A DNA stretch of 64,000 nucleotides from Fimbriimonadaceae bacterium (GCA_026129685.1 JAHCHO010000003.1:361256-425255), one strand, 5' to 3'; numbered from the stretch's first letter, positions 25,503 to 34,633 are shown. A program made the numbers and translations. Notes: generated from the sequence alone by a model not told the origin.

Positions 25503-25925
25503 TCACGCCGCCATCCTCCGCAGCACCGCAAACTCGTCCATTTCCGCCTGTTCGCGGCGGCTCTCCTCGAGCCGGTGGGCTTCGAACGCCTTGTCCCTCA
25601 GCTTCTCCATCACTTCGAGTTCGATTTTGGCCGCCCGCCACCGCTCCATCGCACGCTCCGCCTCCTGGCGAAGTTGCTCGATGGCGATCTGCAGGTGTCG
25701 AACTCGGTCGTCGAGATTCAGCACCGCCGCCTCCAGCGTCTGTCGCTCGGCGATGTCGCGGGTTTCCGAGCCGAGCAGGCGCCGCTTCTTGTCGTGCCAG
25801 GCATCCCGTTCGCGCTCGGTGGCGAGAACCGCCGCCTGCGCCTGCTGGAACTCGCGCTTCGCCGCCTCTTCGCACGTCGCCCGAAACTCGAGCACCCTTT
25901 GCAGCCGGAAGCGAAACCTAGCCAT
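25503..25925 (-). CDS. fliJ: Flagellar export protein FliJ
   Basis: A 140-residue, almost entirely coiled-coil protein (FRFRLQRVLEFRATCEEAAKREFQQAQ and following heptads). FliJ acts as the stalk of the FliI ATPase ring and helps deliver export substrates. The sequence is weakly conserved between species. The call rests on length, coiled-coil content, the typical N-terminal FxFRLxxVLxxR pattern and position directly after fliI, with which it overlaps by 8 nt. Confidence 0.87.
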   Translation of the reverse strand: MARFRFRLQRVLEFRATCEEAAKREFQQAQAAVLATERERDAWHDKKRRLLGSETRDIAERQTLEAAVLNLDDRVRHLQIAIEQLRQEAERAMERWRAAKIELEVMEKLRDKAFEAHRLEESRREQAEMDEFAVLRRMAA

Positions 25926-27243
25926 CCGCGAGCTCCTCCAGAGCCGCCACCGTTTCCTCGTAAGGGGTGTGGTCGCTCTTGAACTGGCGCAGGAAACCGG
26001 TCACCGCGTCCCGGCGCTTCAAGGCTCGGTCGGCGACCGGCTTGGCCCCTTCCTTGTACGCGCCGATCGCCACGAGGTCCTCGATCTCGTCGTAGGCCGC
26101 CAACTGCTCGCGCAGGTCACGGGCCGCCTCCAGGTGTTCCCGAGAGACGACCATCGGCATCACACGGCTCAGACTCTGTAGGCAGTCGATCGGCGGGTAG
26201 TGCCCCTTGCTCGTCAGTTTCCTGCTCAGCACGATGTGGCCGTCGAGAATGGACCGGGTCGCGTCCGCGATCGGCTCGTTCGTATCGTCGCCCTCGACCA
26301 AAACGGTGTACAGGGCGGTGATGGCCCCCCGGTCGCTCTTCCCTGCCCGCTCCATCAGACGCGGCAAGAGGGCGAACACGCTCGGTGTGTAGCCCTTCGA
26401 ACTCGGCGGCTCGCCGATCGCCAGCCCCACCTCCCGCTGCGCCATCGCGAAGCGCGTCACCGAGTCCATCATCAGCATCACGCTGAGCCCCTGATCGCGG
26501 AAGTGCTCGGCGATGGCGGTGGCCGTGAAGGCCGCCTTGATCCGAACCAGCGCCGGCTGGTCCGAGGTGGCGCAGATCACGACGCTGCGGGCGAGACCTT
26601 CCACCCCCAAGTCTTGTTCGATGAACTCGCGAAGCTCGCGGCCACGCTCGCCGACAAGCGCGATCACGTTGATGTCGGCCCGGCCGTACCGCGCGATCAT
26701 GCCGAGCAGCGTGCTCTTGCCAACCCCGGAGCCCGCGAAAATGCCGACCCGCTGTCCCTCCCCGACCGTCAACAGCCCGTCCACCGCGCGGACTCCCGTC
26801 GCGAACGGCCGGTCGATCAAGTTTCGGGTCAAGGCGTTCGGGGGGGACCCCAGCACGGGAAAGGTCTCACGACAGTCGAGGGACCCCTTTCCGTCCATCG
26901 GTTCGCCAAGGCCGTCCAGCACCCTTCCCAGCAATTCGCGGCCGACCGGCACCCGTAGGCACTCCCCGGTGGCCTCGACCAAGCAGCCCGCCCGAATGCC
27001 GCTCAGTTCGCCCAAGGGCATCAACAGCGCCTTCTCGCCCCGAAATCCGACGACCTCGGCGCGCACCCCGCGGGCGCCCGGCGTTTCGACGATGCAGACG
27101 TCTCCCACCCGCGCGTTGGGGCCGTTGGACTCGATCACGAGCCCGACGACCTGCGAAACGCGCCCGTACGTGCGCCAGAGGCGCGCTCCGTCGATCCGGT
27201 GTTCCAGATCGGCGAACCTAGGTTCCGGAACCGTCAGGCTCAT
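25918..27243 (-). CDS. fliI: Flagellar export ATPase FliI
   Basis: A 441-residue hexameric ATPase of the flagellar type III export machine, related to F1-beta. The Walker A motif is GSGVGKST (residues 171-178), the Walker B region is SVMLMMDSVTRFA, and GERGRELREFI and GRVLDGLGEPMDG are present. ATP hydrolysis drives unloading of substrates from chaperones at the export gate. The ATG at 27243 overlaps the fliH stop as ATGA; the stop overlaps fliJ. Confidence 0.95.
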   Translation of the reverse strand: MSLTVPEPRFADLEHRIDGARLWRTYGRVSQVVGLVIESNGPNARVGDVCIVETPGARGVRAEVVGFRGEKALLMPLGELSGIRAGCLVEATGECLRVPVGRELLGRVLDGLGEPMDGKGSLDCRETFPVLGSPPNALTRNLIDRPFATGVRAVDGLLTVGEGQRVGIFAGSGVGKSTLLGMIARYGRADINVIALVGERGRELREFIEQDLGVEGLARSVVICATSDQPALVRIKAAFTATAIAEHFRDQGLSVMLMMDSVTRFAMAQREVGLAIGEPPSSKGYTPSVFALLPRLMERAGKSDRGAITALYTVLVEGDDTNEPIADATRSILDGHIVLSRKLTSKGHYPPIDCLQSLSRVMPMVVSREHLEAARDLREQLAAYDEIEDLVAIGAYKEGAKPVADRALKRRDAVTGFLRQFKSDHTPYEETVAALEELADG

Positions 27244-27917
27244 GCGGGCTCCCCGCGCGCCGCCCGAAGCAGGTTCTCCAACTGGGTCTCGATCCGCGCG
27301 TCGATCACCCCGCTGTCCGATTCCACGACGCAACCGCCGAGAATCGAATGGTCGTCCACGAGCTCGATGTCGCGCAACTGCGGCTGGAGCGCCAGCAGGC
27401 GATCCTTCCGCGTGCGGAGGATGTCCATATGGAACGGGTTGGCTCGAATGCGAACCCGGGTCGAGGCGGTCGCCTCCGCCAGCGCCGCCTTGGCAATGTG
27501 GAAGAGCGTTTCCGGACGGGCCTCGAGTTCGTGACAGACGATCCGCTGCGCGATCACGATCGCCAGGTTGGCCAGCGACGCTTCCGCCTTGGCGAACCAC
27601 TCGGCCGCACATCGCTGGAGGATCGCCGACTCCTCATTCAAGGCCGCGACATAGTCGAGTTCGGCCGCCCGCTCGCGCTCCTCGATCTCCGCCAGCGCCT
27701 TCGTCCGCGCCTCATGGTAGCCCTCCCGATAGCCAAGGGCATAGCCTTCTTGATGACCCGTCTCGTACCCTTGCGCGTGTCCCTCGTCTTGGGCCTTCTG
27801 CTTCATCGCCTCGAACATCCGCGCTTCCCGCGTCGAAAGCGAGAGGGTGACCTCTTGTACCGGTCGCATGAAGTCGCCGAACGACACACCCGGTTTTTCG
27901 GCGAACGGGCTAGACAA
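27240..27917 (-). CDS. fliH: Flagellar export regulator FliH
   Basis: A 225-residue FliH-type protein. The central repeat of Gly-spaced helices (GYETGHQEGYALGYREGYHEA) is the family's GxxxG repeat signature, and the C-terminal half (ASLANLAIVIAQRIV, then IRANPFHMDIL) matches the FliH/V-ATPase E-subunit-like domain. It holds FliI inactive and links it to the C-ring. The likely start is a TTG at 27917, which overlaps the fliG stop by 8 nt. Confidence 0.9.
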   Translation of the reverse strand: MSSPFAEKPGVSFGDFMRPVQEVTLSLSTREARMFEAMKQKAQDEGHAQGYETGHQEGYALGYREGYHEARTKALAEIEERERAAELDYVAALNEESAILQRCAAEWFAKAEASLANLAIVIAQRIVCHELEARPETLFHIAKAALAEATASTRVRIRANPFHMDILRTRKDRLLALQPQLRDIELVDDHSILGGCVVESDSGVIDARIETQLENLLRAARGEPA

Positions 27918-28923
27918 GCACGTCCTCCTCGCCGCTCCGGGTCACTTGGATCTCACCCGCCTCTTCGAGTTTCCGGATCGTCGCCACGATCCGTTGCTGG
28001 GCCTCTTCGACGACCTTAAGGCGGGTCGGACCCATGTACTCCATTTCCTCTTTCAGCATCCCCACCGCGCGCTCCGACATGTTGCGGAAGATCTTCTCCT
28101 GGACCTCCTTCGAGACGCCCTTGAGCGCCGTCCCGAGTTCCTTCATGTCCACTTCCTTGAGGATCGCTTGGATCGCCCGGTCGTCGAGTTGAACCACGTC
28201 CTCGAACACGAACATCATGTTCTTGACCGCTTCCGCGAGTTCCGGATTGCTCTCCGCCAAGCCGTCCAGGATCACTCGCTCCGTCGATCGGTCGACCCCG
28301 TGAAGCATCTCCACCAGCGCCTTCGGCCCCCCGGCCTGGGTCATGTCGTGAGTGACCAGGCTGGACACCTTCTTTTCCAGCACCCGCTCGACCCGCTGAA
28401 TGACTTCAGGGGGCGTCTGATCCATCATCGCGATGCGCTCCGCCACGTCCGCGCGCAGCTCCGTCGGCAACTTGGTGAGGATGCTGCCCGCGCTCATCAG
28501 CGGCAGGTAAGCGAGGATCAGCGCGATCGTCTGCGGGTGCTCGTCCTGAATGATGCTCAGCACCTGGGCCGGGTCCGCGTTCTTCAGAAAGTCGAACGGC
28601 ACGACCTTCATCGCTTCGACGACCTTCCCGATGATCGACTGCGCCTTGTCCGCGCCGAAAGCCTCCTCGAGCAGCGCCCGGGCCGCTTCCAGCCCGCTGT
28701 CCGAGACGATGTCCTGCGCCATCGCCAGTTCGTGAAACTCGGAGACAACCTGTCCCTTCTGCTCCCGACCGACCTTCCCCAGGCGCGCCATCTCGAGCGA
28801 TAGCGCCTCGATGTACTCGTCGGGAAGGTGCTGCATCACCTTGGACGCCCGGCTGGGACCCAAGATCATGAGCAGAACGGACGCCTTCTGGCGGTTCGTG
28901 AGGTCGGCGGCGGATCGTCTCAT
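27910..28923 (-). CDS. fliG: Flagellar motor switch protein FliG
   Basis: A 337-residue FliG with N-terminal (NRQKASVLLMILGPSRASKVMQHL), middle (EHPQTIALILAYL, the EHPQ motif that contacts FliM) and C-terminal (VFEDVVQLDDRAIQAILKEVD) domains. The C-terminal charged helix interacts with the stator. Full length. The start overlaps the fliF stop as ATGA. Confidence 0.96.
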   Translation of the reverse strand: MRRSAADLTNRQKASVLLMILGPSRASKVMQHLPDEYIEALSLEMARLGKVGREQKGQVVSEFHELAMAQDIVSDSGLEAARALLEEAFGADKAQSIIGKVVEAMKVVPFDFLKNADPAQVLSIIQDEHPQTIALILAYLPLMSAGSILTKLPTELRADVAERIAMMDQTPPEVIQRVERVLEKKVSSLVTHDMTQAGGPKALVEMLHGVDRSTERVILDGLAESNPELAEAVKNMMFVFEDVVQLDDRAIQAILKEVDMKELGTALKGVSKEVQEKIFRNMSERAVGMLKEEMEYMGPTRLKVVEEAQQRIVATIRKLEEAGEIQVTRSGEEDVLV

Positions 28924-30596
28924 CGTAGGTCCTCCTTGAGCCAGGCCTTAACGAGCGTCGCCACGTCCTCGGGCTTCTGCTCGGCCATCATGTAAATCTG
29001 CTGGAGCGGTTTGTTGACGGTCTTCGAACCGATCTCGAGCGGTTCGATCTCGTCCGACTCGTCGTAGGCATCCGGGTCACGATGGCCGGGCGGCAACTGC
29101 CCGTGCGTCCCCTCGTGCAGCGGGTCGGCGATATGGTCGATTTCGCTCACCAGCGTCGGCGAGACGCCCGCCGCGCTTCCTGGGTCAAGCGGCAGAGGCT
29201 CGCGTCCGCCGCCTGCAACCCCCGCCGACCCACTCGGCGGCACCGCCACCTTCTTGAGCGACCGGATCACCATGAGACCGACGACCAGCAGCGCGGCGAT
29301 CGGCAACAGCGAGAAGTACCGCTGCATCTGGTCCTGCCCGTCCCGCACCAGGGCCTCTTTCGCCGCCGCCTGGGCCGCCGATTTGTCGAATTCGACAAAG
29401 TTGACGGTCGCCTTGAAGCCGTCCGCCTCCGTTTTGGGACCCAGAAACCCGTTCACCGTGTTCGTCAGGGTCTGCTGCCCCTCTGCCGAAATGCGCGATG
29501 AATCGGCCAACACATTGATGGACATCGAGGTGACCGTTCCCGGCACCGCTTCCTTGATTACCCGGCTGTAGTTCTCCAGGTATTTCGTCGCCGATTGCGT
29601 GCTCGAAAAGTCCTTGCTGCCGTCTTGCGCCGTTGCGGGCGCCGACCCGGGTGCCGTGTTCGGCGCGGTGCCTGCGATGCCGCCCGCCCCCGCCTGGCCC
29701 GCGTTCCGCAGCTTCTCTTCGACCTTCTCCGTCTGCACGGGCGTCTCGCTCGGTTCGCGCTTCTCTTGGACCGTGTTCGCCTTGTCGAAGTCCATCTCGA
29801 CCGCCACGTGGACGACCGTCGCCCCGCGACCGAACGCCACGTCGAGTTGCTCCTGCAATTCGCGCCGCCGGCGCTCCGCCTCGTCCCGTTGCGCCTGGAT
29901 CTTCTCGGAGACCATCCCGTTCGCGCCCAGCGCCGTCTTGCCGTCGAACAGGGTGCGACCCTCCGTCGTCGTGACCGTCACATTCTCGCGCTGTAGTCCC
30001 TGAACCGCGTTGGACACCAGCCCGGCTATCACCGAGCCCAGGTCGCTGGTCGCCGCCTTCGACGACCGCTCCCGCACGACGATGCTGGCGGTTGCCGGAC
30101 GACGCTCCACCGCGAACGGCGAGTCGTCCATCGGACTGATCTTCACCACCGCGTCCTGCACCGGGTCGAGCGTCTGGATCATGTCCGCCAGCACCCCCTC
30201 GTGGATGGCGGTGATCTTCGTCCCTTCCACCTGCGGCGAGTTCATCATTCCGATGTCGCTCAGGTCCTTGTAGCCGAACTTGCGGATGTCGTTCGGAGCG
30301 ACCCCGGCCGCCGCGAGCCGAGCTTGGACGCGCGTCACTTCGGAACGGGGCACCGAGACCGTGCGGCTCGCGTCCACTGTGTTCGGCACGCCCTGCTTTT
30401 CCAGTTCGGTCTGGACCGCCGCCAATTCGGTCGGCGAGAGATCGGCGAACAGAATGGCGTACTGCGGACGCGACGAGAAGTAGAACACCCCTCCGAGCAA
30501 GAGAACGAGAAACGCGGAACCGAATACGGTCACCAGTTTCTGGGTCTTGTCGGCGGAGCGCCACCAACCTTTGATTCGTTCGAGCAACGGCGTCAT
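28920..30596 (-). CDS. fliF: Flagellar MS-ring protein FliF
   Basis: A 558-residue protein with two TM helices: VTVFGSAFLVLLLGGVFYF near the N-terminus and FSLLPIAALLVVGLMVIRSL near residue 425. The ring-building motif domain lies between them (ILFADLSPTELAAVQTELEKQGVPN, then VKISPMDDSPFAVERRPATASIVV). An Ala/Gly/Pro-rich insertion around residues 300-330 precedes the second periplasmic part. The C-terminus (DVATLVKAWLKED) is the FliG-binding tail. It is the platform for the rotor and export gate. Confidence 0.95.
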   Translation of the reverse strand: MTPLLERIKGWWRSADKTQKLVTVFGSAFLVLLLGGVFYFSSRPQYAILFADLSPTELAAVQTELEKQGVPNTVDASRTVSVPRSEVTRVQARLAAAGVAPNDIRKFGYKDLSDIGMMNSPQVEGTKITAIHEGVLADMIQTLDPVQDAVVKISPMDDSPFAVERRPATASIVVRERSSKAATSDLGSVIAGLVSNAVQGLQRENVTVTTTEGRTLFDGKTALGANGMVSEKIQAQRDEAERRRRELQEQLDVAFGRGATVVHVAVEMDFDKANTVQEKREPSETPVQTEKVEEKLRNAGQAGAGGIAGTAPNTAPGSAPATAQDGSKDFSSTQSATKYLENYSRVIKEAVPGTVTSMSINVLADSSRISAEGQQTLTNTVNGFLGPKTEADGFKATVNFVEFDKSAAQAAAKEALVRDGQDQMQRYFSLLPIAALLVVGLMVIRSLKKVAVPPSGSAGVAGGGREPLPLDPGSAAGVSPTLVSEIDHIADPLHEGTHGQLPPGHRDPDAYDESDEIEPLEIGSKTVNKPLQQIYMMAEQKPEDVATLVKAWLKEDLR

Positions 30597-30648
30597 GCGC
30601 GGTTTCCTGCAAACCGCCGGTCGCCCACAACCTGATTTAGCCTAAACC

Positions 30649-30957
30649 TCAGACCTGCATTCGGCTGATCTCTTGGTACGCGTCAAGCGCCTTGTTGCGT
30701 ACCTGCATCGTCAGCTGCATGGCGACGGAGGCCCTCTCCATGGCGATCATCAAGTCGTGATGTTCAACCGGGCGTCGACCCGTCAGGAAGTCTTCGGCCA
30801 TGCCCTTGCTTTCGTTCTGCAAGTTTGTGACCTCCTTCATGACGTCCATCAACATATGGGAGAAGTCCTGTTCGCCGTCCTGCGAGGGCTCCGGCTTCGC
30901 GACGCTGGGTCGCTCGATCATCGGGGCGGTCGGAACGGAAACGACGTCGATGCGCAT
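30649..30957 (-). CDS. fliE: Flagellar hook-basal body protein FliE
   Basis: A 102-residue FliE: SHMLMDVMKEVTNLQNESKGMAEDFLTGR, then HDLMIAMERASVAMQLTMQVRNKALDAYQEISRMQ, the helix pair that joins the MS ring to the rod. The ATG at 30957 lies just after the flgC stop (TGAGCATG); a TTG at 30963 would add two residues. Confidence 0.93.
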   Translation of the reverse strand: MRIDVVSVPTAPMIERPSVAKPEPSQDGEQDFSHMLMDVMKEVTNLQNESKGMAEDFLTGRRPVEHHDLMIAMERASVAMQLTMQVRNKALDAYQEISRMQV

Positions 30958-30959
30958 GC

Positions 30960-31349
30960 TCAAATCCTGCCGATGTTCAGCGCGGCCTGGATCATCGTCC
31001 TGGCCGAGTTGAAAGCCGTGATGTTCGCCTCGTAGGCTCTGGAGGCACCCATCATGTCCACCATCTCGATGATGGGCTCCACGTTGCTGTAGGTGACGAA
31101 GCCTTCGGCGTCCGCGTACGGACTGCCCGGCTCCGCCTCGCGTCGAAAGGCGCTCTGATCCGGTTCGACGCTCTGAATCCTCACCCCGTCCTCGTCGCCC
31201 TGGAGAACGACGCGGCGCGCACGGTAGGGATCCGTCCCGTCGACCTTCATCGAGTTCGCGTTCGCGATGTTCGACGAGATCACGTCCATCCGAAAGCGCT
31301 CGGCCGAAAGGCCGGTCGCGCTCACCCGCATCGCATTGTTGAGCGTCAT
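30960..31349 (-). CDS. flgC: Flagellar rod protein FlgC
   Basis: A 129-residue proximal rod protein. It has the N-terminal SATGLSAERFRMDVISSNIANANS helix and the conserved C-terminus GFVTYSNVEPIIEMVDMMGASRAYEANITAFN. It is exported by the flagellar type III system. It starts 3 nt after flgB and ends next to fliE. Confidence 0.95.
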   Translation of the reverse strand: MTLNNAMRVSATGLSAERFRMDVISSNIANANSMKVDGTDPYRARRVVLQGDEDGVRIQSVEPDQSAFRREAEPGSPYADAEGFVTYSNVEPIIEMVDMMGASRAYEANITAFNSARTMIQAALNIGRI

Positions 31350-31352
31350 CGT

Positions 31353-31751
31353 TTACCTGCCCTCCTTGATCGTGTCCTTGAGACCCCGGAAGTAGCGGCT
31401 GGTCATTTCCGCCAGCATCTGGTACCGCAACTCGGTCTCCGCGATGCCGACCATCTCCTGTTCGAGGACCGCACTGTTGCCGTCCACCCGCACGCTTCCA
31501 AGGTCGGTCCGTACCCCGCGATTCGTGCGCGAGAGAAGCGATTCCGATCGCATCTCTCCCTCGAGGGCGATGCTGAAGTCCATGTCCTTGCGCTTATAGC
31601 CCGGGGTGTTGATGTTCGCCAAATTGGCGGTCAGCAGACTGTGCCGCTGCGTGGCTTTCCCCATCGCCGAGCGGAGGTTCTCGCTGTAGGGTCCGAAGAA
31701 CGAGTCGAGGATCTTCACGTCGGTGTCGCCGCGAGCCGAGGTCCGGCTCAT
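31353..31751 (-). CDS. flgB: Flagellar rod protein FlgB
   Basis: A 132-residue proximal rod protein with ATQRHSLLTANLANINTPGYKRKDMDF and the C-terminal ELRYQMLAEMTSRYFRGL. It is the first gene of the flagellar operon (flgB to motE). The ATG at 31751 gives the family's usual length. An in-frame start at 31802 would add 17 residues without support. Confidence 0.92.
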   Translation of the reverse strand: MSRTSARGDTDVKILDSFFGPYSENLRSAMGKATQRHSLLTANLANINTPGYKRKDMDFSIALEGEMRSESLLSRTNRGVRTDLGSVRVDGNSAVLEQEMVGIAETELRYQMLAEMTSRYFRGLKDTIKEGR

Positions 31752-31847
31752 CAGGTTTATCGGCCTTTCCTCGGCGATTTGTAGAGGAAACGACCCGAAC
31801 AACCGAACCGGCCGGCCCGCAACGACCGACGCGAGGAGCCGAATCGG

Positions 31848-32657
31848 CTACCGCGACATGGTGGCGGTGAGGGCGAGCACCTTCTTGCTGCGCCGGTTGG
31901 CGATCTGCATCGTCGCGCCCGGTATCGACTTTTCGAAGTAGCAGGCGCAGTCGATGTCCTCGCCCTTGTCCTCTTGGACCACGTTCTTGTCCTTGTCGAG
32001 CACCGAGAGTCGGACGTCTCCCGCCACTCCGTCCGACGTGCCCAACGCCAGCCATTTGTCCGACTTCGATCCGGCGCGCGGGTAGTTGCCGTTCGGCTCG
32101 AGGACGGTGCCGATCACGGCGGCAGAGTTGGGATCAAGGCCAAAGCCCTCGCCGAATCCTTCGTCCACCAATCCGGCCATTCGGGCGACCGCCTTGGTCA
32201 CCGATTCGGTCGGGTACTTGATGCCCCCCGATTCCCGCATCAGGCCAACCGCGATGAAGGTGTCCGCGCCCTTGTTCTTGGCCACGATCGTGTAGCGCGT
32301 CGAGGCCTTCGCGTCAAAGGCCGCGAGGGTTTCGTCGGAGTCGGTCACGACGTTTTTGCCGGAGGGATCGAGCACTTCGATCTTGACGTCGGGCTCGTCA
32401 CCGTAGGCTCCAACGAAGACCGCGTACTCGGAGGCGGTCTGAACCGACACCGTGTACGAGAGCTTGCCCCCCTCGTTCACCGACCCGCCCAAGAGACAGG
32501 CCCCCGAGTGGAACCCAAGGCCCGGTACCGCCTTCTGGCCGATCGCCGCGGTCTTGACGACCTTGTCGAACGCCTGGACCATCTTCTCATACGTCGTCGC
32601 CGGAGCGGCAAAACGAGACAGGGCGAGCAAGGACGTCAAAGCAACCGTGGTAAGCAC
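31848..32657 (-). CDS. Exported protein of unknown function
   Basis: A 269-residue protein with a signal peptide (LTTVALTSLLALSRFAAPA) and two similar beta-rich units (AYGDEPDVKIEVLDPSGKNVVTDSD near residue 90; GTSDGVAGDVRLSVLDKDKNVVQEDKG near residue 220). The repeat looks like a pre-peptidase C-terminal-like or COG-type sandwich, but I cannot name the family. The GTG at 32657 is preferred: it starts the signal peptide and TAGGAT lies 5 nt upstream. A TTG at 32684 would place a non-hydrophobic stretch first. Confidence 0.65.
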   Translation of the reverse strand: MLTTVALTSLLALSRFAAPATTYEKMVQAFDKVVKTAAIGQKAVPGLGFHSGACLLGGSVNEGGKLSYTVSVQTASEYAVFVGAYGDEPDVKIEVLDPSGKNVVTDSDETLAAFDAKASTRYTIVAKNKGADTFIAVGLMRESGGIKYPTESVTKAVARMAGLVDEGFGEGFGLDPNSAAVIGTVLEPNGNYPRAGSKSDKWLALGTSDGVAGDVRLSVLDKDKNVVQEDKGEDIDCACYFEKSIPGATMQIANRRSKKVLALTATMSR

Positions 32658-32748
32658 GGACCATCCTAGCAGTCGGCCCGACAAACGTCAAGCCAATCGC
32701 CCGAAAACTCCCAAACGCGATTCGTGAGGCTTGTCCGCCGCCCGTGCG

Positions 32749-33273
32749 TCAGCCCAGGTAATCGCGCACGTTTCCCGGACCCGTCCATGTCTCTTGGCCC
32801 CGAAATCCATGCTCGATGGGCGTCGGTCGGAACGGGGGCGTGCCGAGCTCTTCGATCGCCTTGGCGTACCGCTCCAGCGACAGCGTCGCCACCTGCTGGA
32901 CCGACCGGTCGTCGACGTGCTCGATCGCGTCCGAGAAGTCCGCCGTGACGGCCGCGCGCACCGCATCCGACCCGACGGCGCGAATCCACTCGACGGCAGA
33001 CCCATCTTCCACCGTCAGGCGCAGACCGTTTAGCCTGAGGAACGTGGCCAGTGCCACCAGCGCGGTGCCCTCGTTGCCAAACTCGAAGGGCGCCTTGCGC
33101 AAAAAGCACGTCACGAACGTCGAAGCCTGCCCGACCACGTCTTGGCTCGATCCGTAGCCGAACTGCGCGTTGACCGCCTCCTCCAAACCCACCCACTCGA
33201 ACTTCAGGACGCGGCGCGTCACCTGAAGATTGATCCAAAGCACGTCTTGGGGGGTGAGGTAGCGCAGGGCCAT
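32749..33273 (-). CDS. Orphan Doc/Fic-like protein
   Basis: A 174-residue protein resembling death-on-curing (Doc/Fic-fold) proteins: LTPQDVLWINLQVT, then the degenerate active-site loop RKAPFEFGNEGTALVALATFLRLNG. Canonical Doc has HxFxxGNKRTA. Here the His is Ala and the KR is EG, so kinase or AMP-transferase activity is doubtful. No antitoxin (Phd) gene is adjacent. TACAAT lies 10 nt before the ATG. It might be a domesticated scaffold or regulator; function is unknown. Confidence 0.6.
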   Translation of the reverse strand: MALRYLTPQDVLWINLQVTRRVLKFEWVGLEEAVNAQFGYGSSQDVVGQASTFVTCFLRKAPFEFGNEGTALVALATFLRLNGLRLTVEDGSAVEWIRAVGSDAVRAAVTADFSDAIEHVDDRSVQQVATLSLERYAKAIEELGTPPFRPTPIEHGFRGQETWTGPGNVRDYLG

Positions 33274-33312
33274 TGGAACCGCGATTGTACCTGGCGGGAA
33301 CTCGACCGACCG

Positions 33313-33537
33313 TCAGGCCTCGATGTCCAGCGAATCGGTCTCCGATGGCTCTACGGAGACGGCGGACGCCTCCTCCGGAAGACGATCGACTTCCGTCGAA
33401 AGCTCGACCGTGTCCTCGCGCCGGTCCCGCCCCTCGCGGCGCCTGCCCTGCTCACCCGGGCGGTCGCCGGGTCGGTCGGCCGACCGGATCAGGGGCGAAA
33501 CGCCAAGGGGTGTCCGTATCCTATCGAGTTCGGGCAC
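33313..33537 (-). CDS. Small charged protein after fliA
   Basis: A 74-residue reading frame that starts inside the end of fliA (17-nt overlap). It has an Arg-rich first half (DRPGDRPGEQGRRREGRDRRED) and an acidic tail that ends in ETDSLDIEA. No family is recognised. The tight overlap and the following 40-bp spacer make translation plausible, but GC-rich DNA can generate such frames by chance. If real, it may be a disordered partner expressed with the sigma factor. Confidence 0.4.
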   Translation of the reverse strand: MPELDRIRTPLGVSPLIRSADRPGDRPGEQGRRREGRDRREDTVELSTEVDRLPEEASAVSVEPSETDSLDIEA

Positions 33538-34321
33538 GGGACACCGAGGGCAACGCGGCCCCCTCCGTTCGCATGTGGTTCCGCAGGCGGTTCAGAGCTT
33601 GCGTGTGCAACTGGTAAACGCGCGACTCGCTGACCCCTAGGACTTGGCCGATTTCCTTGAACGTGAGACCCTCGTAGTAGTAAAGGGCCACGACCAAACG
33701 CTCCCGCTCCGGAAGGTGGTCCACCCCGTCGCCCAGAATCCGCTTGATCTCGCGCCCCTCGTACTCACGGCTCGGGTTCGCGTCCTCGTCCACGATCAAC
33801 TCGACAAAATGGATGTAGTCGTCGCCGTCGCTCCCCGGAATCACGTCGTCGAGGCTGAAAACGTTGGTCCGACCCAACCGCACCATCAGTTCGGATACCT
33901 CTTGTTCGCTGAGGTTCATCGCCTCCGCGACTTCAATGTCCGCCGGCGGCCGGTTCAGCCGGACCTCGAGATCGTGGATCGTGCGGTCGAGCGCCTTGAG
34001 CTTCTCACGAATCGAGCGAGGAACCCAGTCCTCATCGCGCAACATCTCGAGAATAGCCCCCCGGATCAAAGCGATCGCGTAGGTCTCGAACTTAACGTCT
34101 CGGCTAAAGTCGAACTGGTCGACGCTTTTGATCAGGCCGATCACCCCCGCCCCGATCAGGTCCTCACGGTCCAACCCTCCGGGCAGTGCCGTCATCAGTC
34201 GACCCGCCGTGATTCGCACCAGGTACGAATAGTGGTTGATAAGTTCGATGCGCGCGTCCGGGTTTTTGTAGACCTTGTAGTCCTTCCAGGCGGCTTCCAA
34301 TTGGCTTGCGGACAGTGGCAT
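33521..34321 (-). CDS. fliA: Flagellar sigma factor FliA/WhiG type
   Basis: A 266-residue sigma-28-type factor with regions 2 (LINHYSYLVRITAGRLM, DREDLIGAGVIGLIKSVDQFD), 3 (SIREKLKALDRTIHDLEVRLNRPP) and 4 (ERERLVVALYYYEGLTFKEIGQVLGVSESRVYQLHTQALNRLR). It directs transcription of late flagellar genes. No anti-sigma FlgM is adjacent. GGAG lies about 8 nt before the ATG at 34321, a regular Shine-Dalgarno, unlike many genes here. Confidence 0.93.
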   Translation of the reverse strand: MPLSASQLEAAWKDYKVYKNPDARIELINHYSYLVRITAGRLMTALPGGLDREDLIGAGVIGLIKSVDQFDFSRDVKFETYAIALIRGAILEMLRDEDWVPRSIREKLKALDRTIHDLEVRLNRPPADIEVAEAMNLSEQEVSELMVRLGRTNVFSLDDVIPGSDGDDYIHFVELIVDEDANPSREYEGREIKRILGDGVDHLPERERLVVALYYYEGLTFKEIGQVLGVSESRVYQLHTQALNRLRNHMRTEGAALPSVSRARTR

Positions 34322-34360
34322 CGGCTCGGCTCCGTTTCTAATGGTAACTCATTCGCGTCG

Positions 34361-34633
34361 TCATGCCGCCTTCTTTTCCGTCTTAGGTTCGCCCGAGGGC
34401 GACGATTCCTTGGGAGACGTTTCGTCCGCCGCAGGCTGCTCGACCGGGATGGGGCGGAGGAACGCCAGCCATAGCTGCGCGGCCACGCTCCCCACCAGAT
34501 AGGACACCGCCGCGCGAATGAGCGATTGGATCGGGTCCACCTGCGCCATGATTGACGCGGCCAACGCGATGAGCGCGGCGGAAGAGCCGATCAATCGCGG
34601 GGCCGGGTCGGAACGTGGTCGCGGGCTTGGCAT
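34361..34633 (-). CDS. Small membrane protein upstream of fliA
   Basis: A 90-residue protein with two hydrophobic stretches (LIGSSAALIALAASIMAQ and AAVSYLVGSVAAQLWLAFL) and a charged, Pro/Glu/Lys-rich tail that ends in KTEKKAA. It may be a small inner-membrane protein co-transcribed with fliA. No family is recognised. The ATG at 34633 is the only start that gives a compact protein. Confidence 0.55.
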   Translation of the reverse strand: MPSPRPRSDPAPRLIGSSAALIALAASIMAQVDPIQSLIRAAVSYLVGSVAAQLWLAFLRPIPVEQPAADETSPKESSPSGEPKTEKKAA

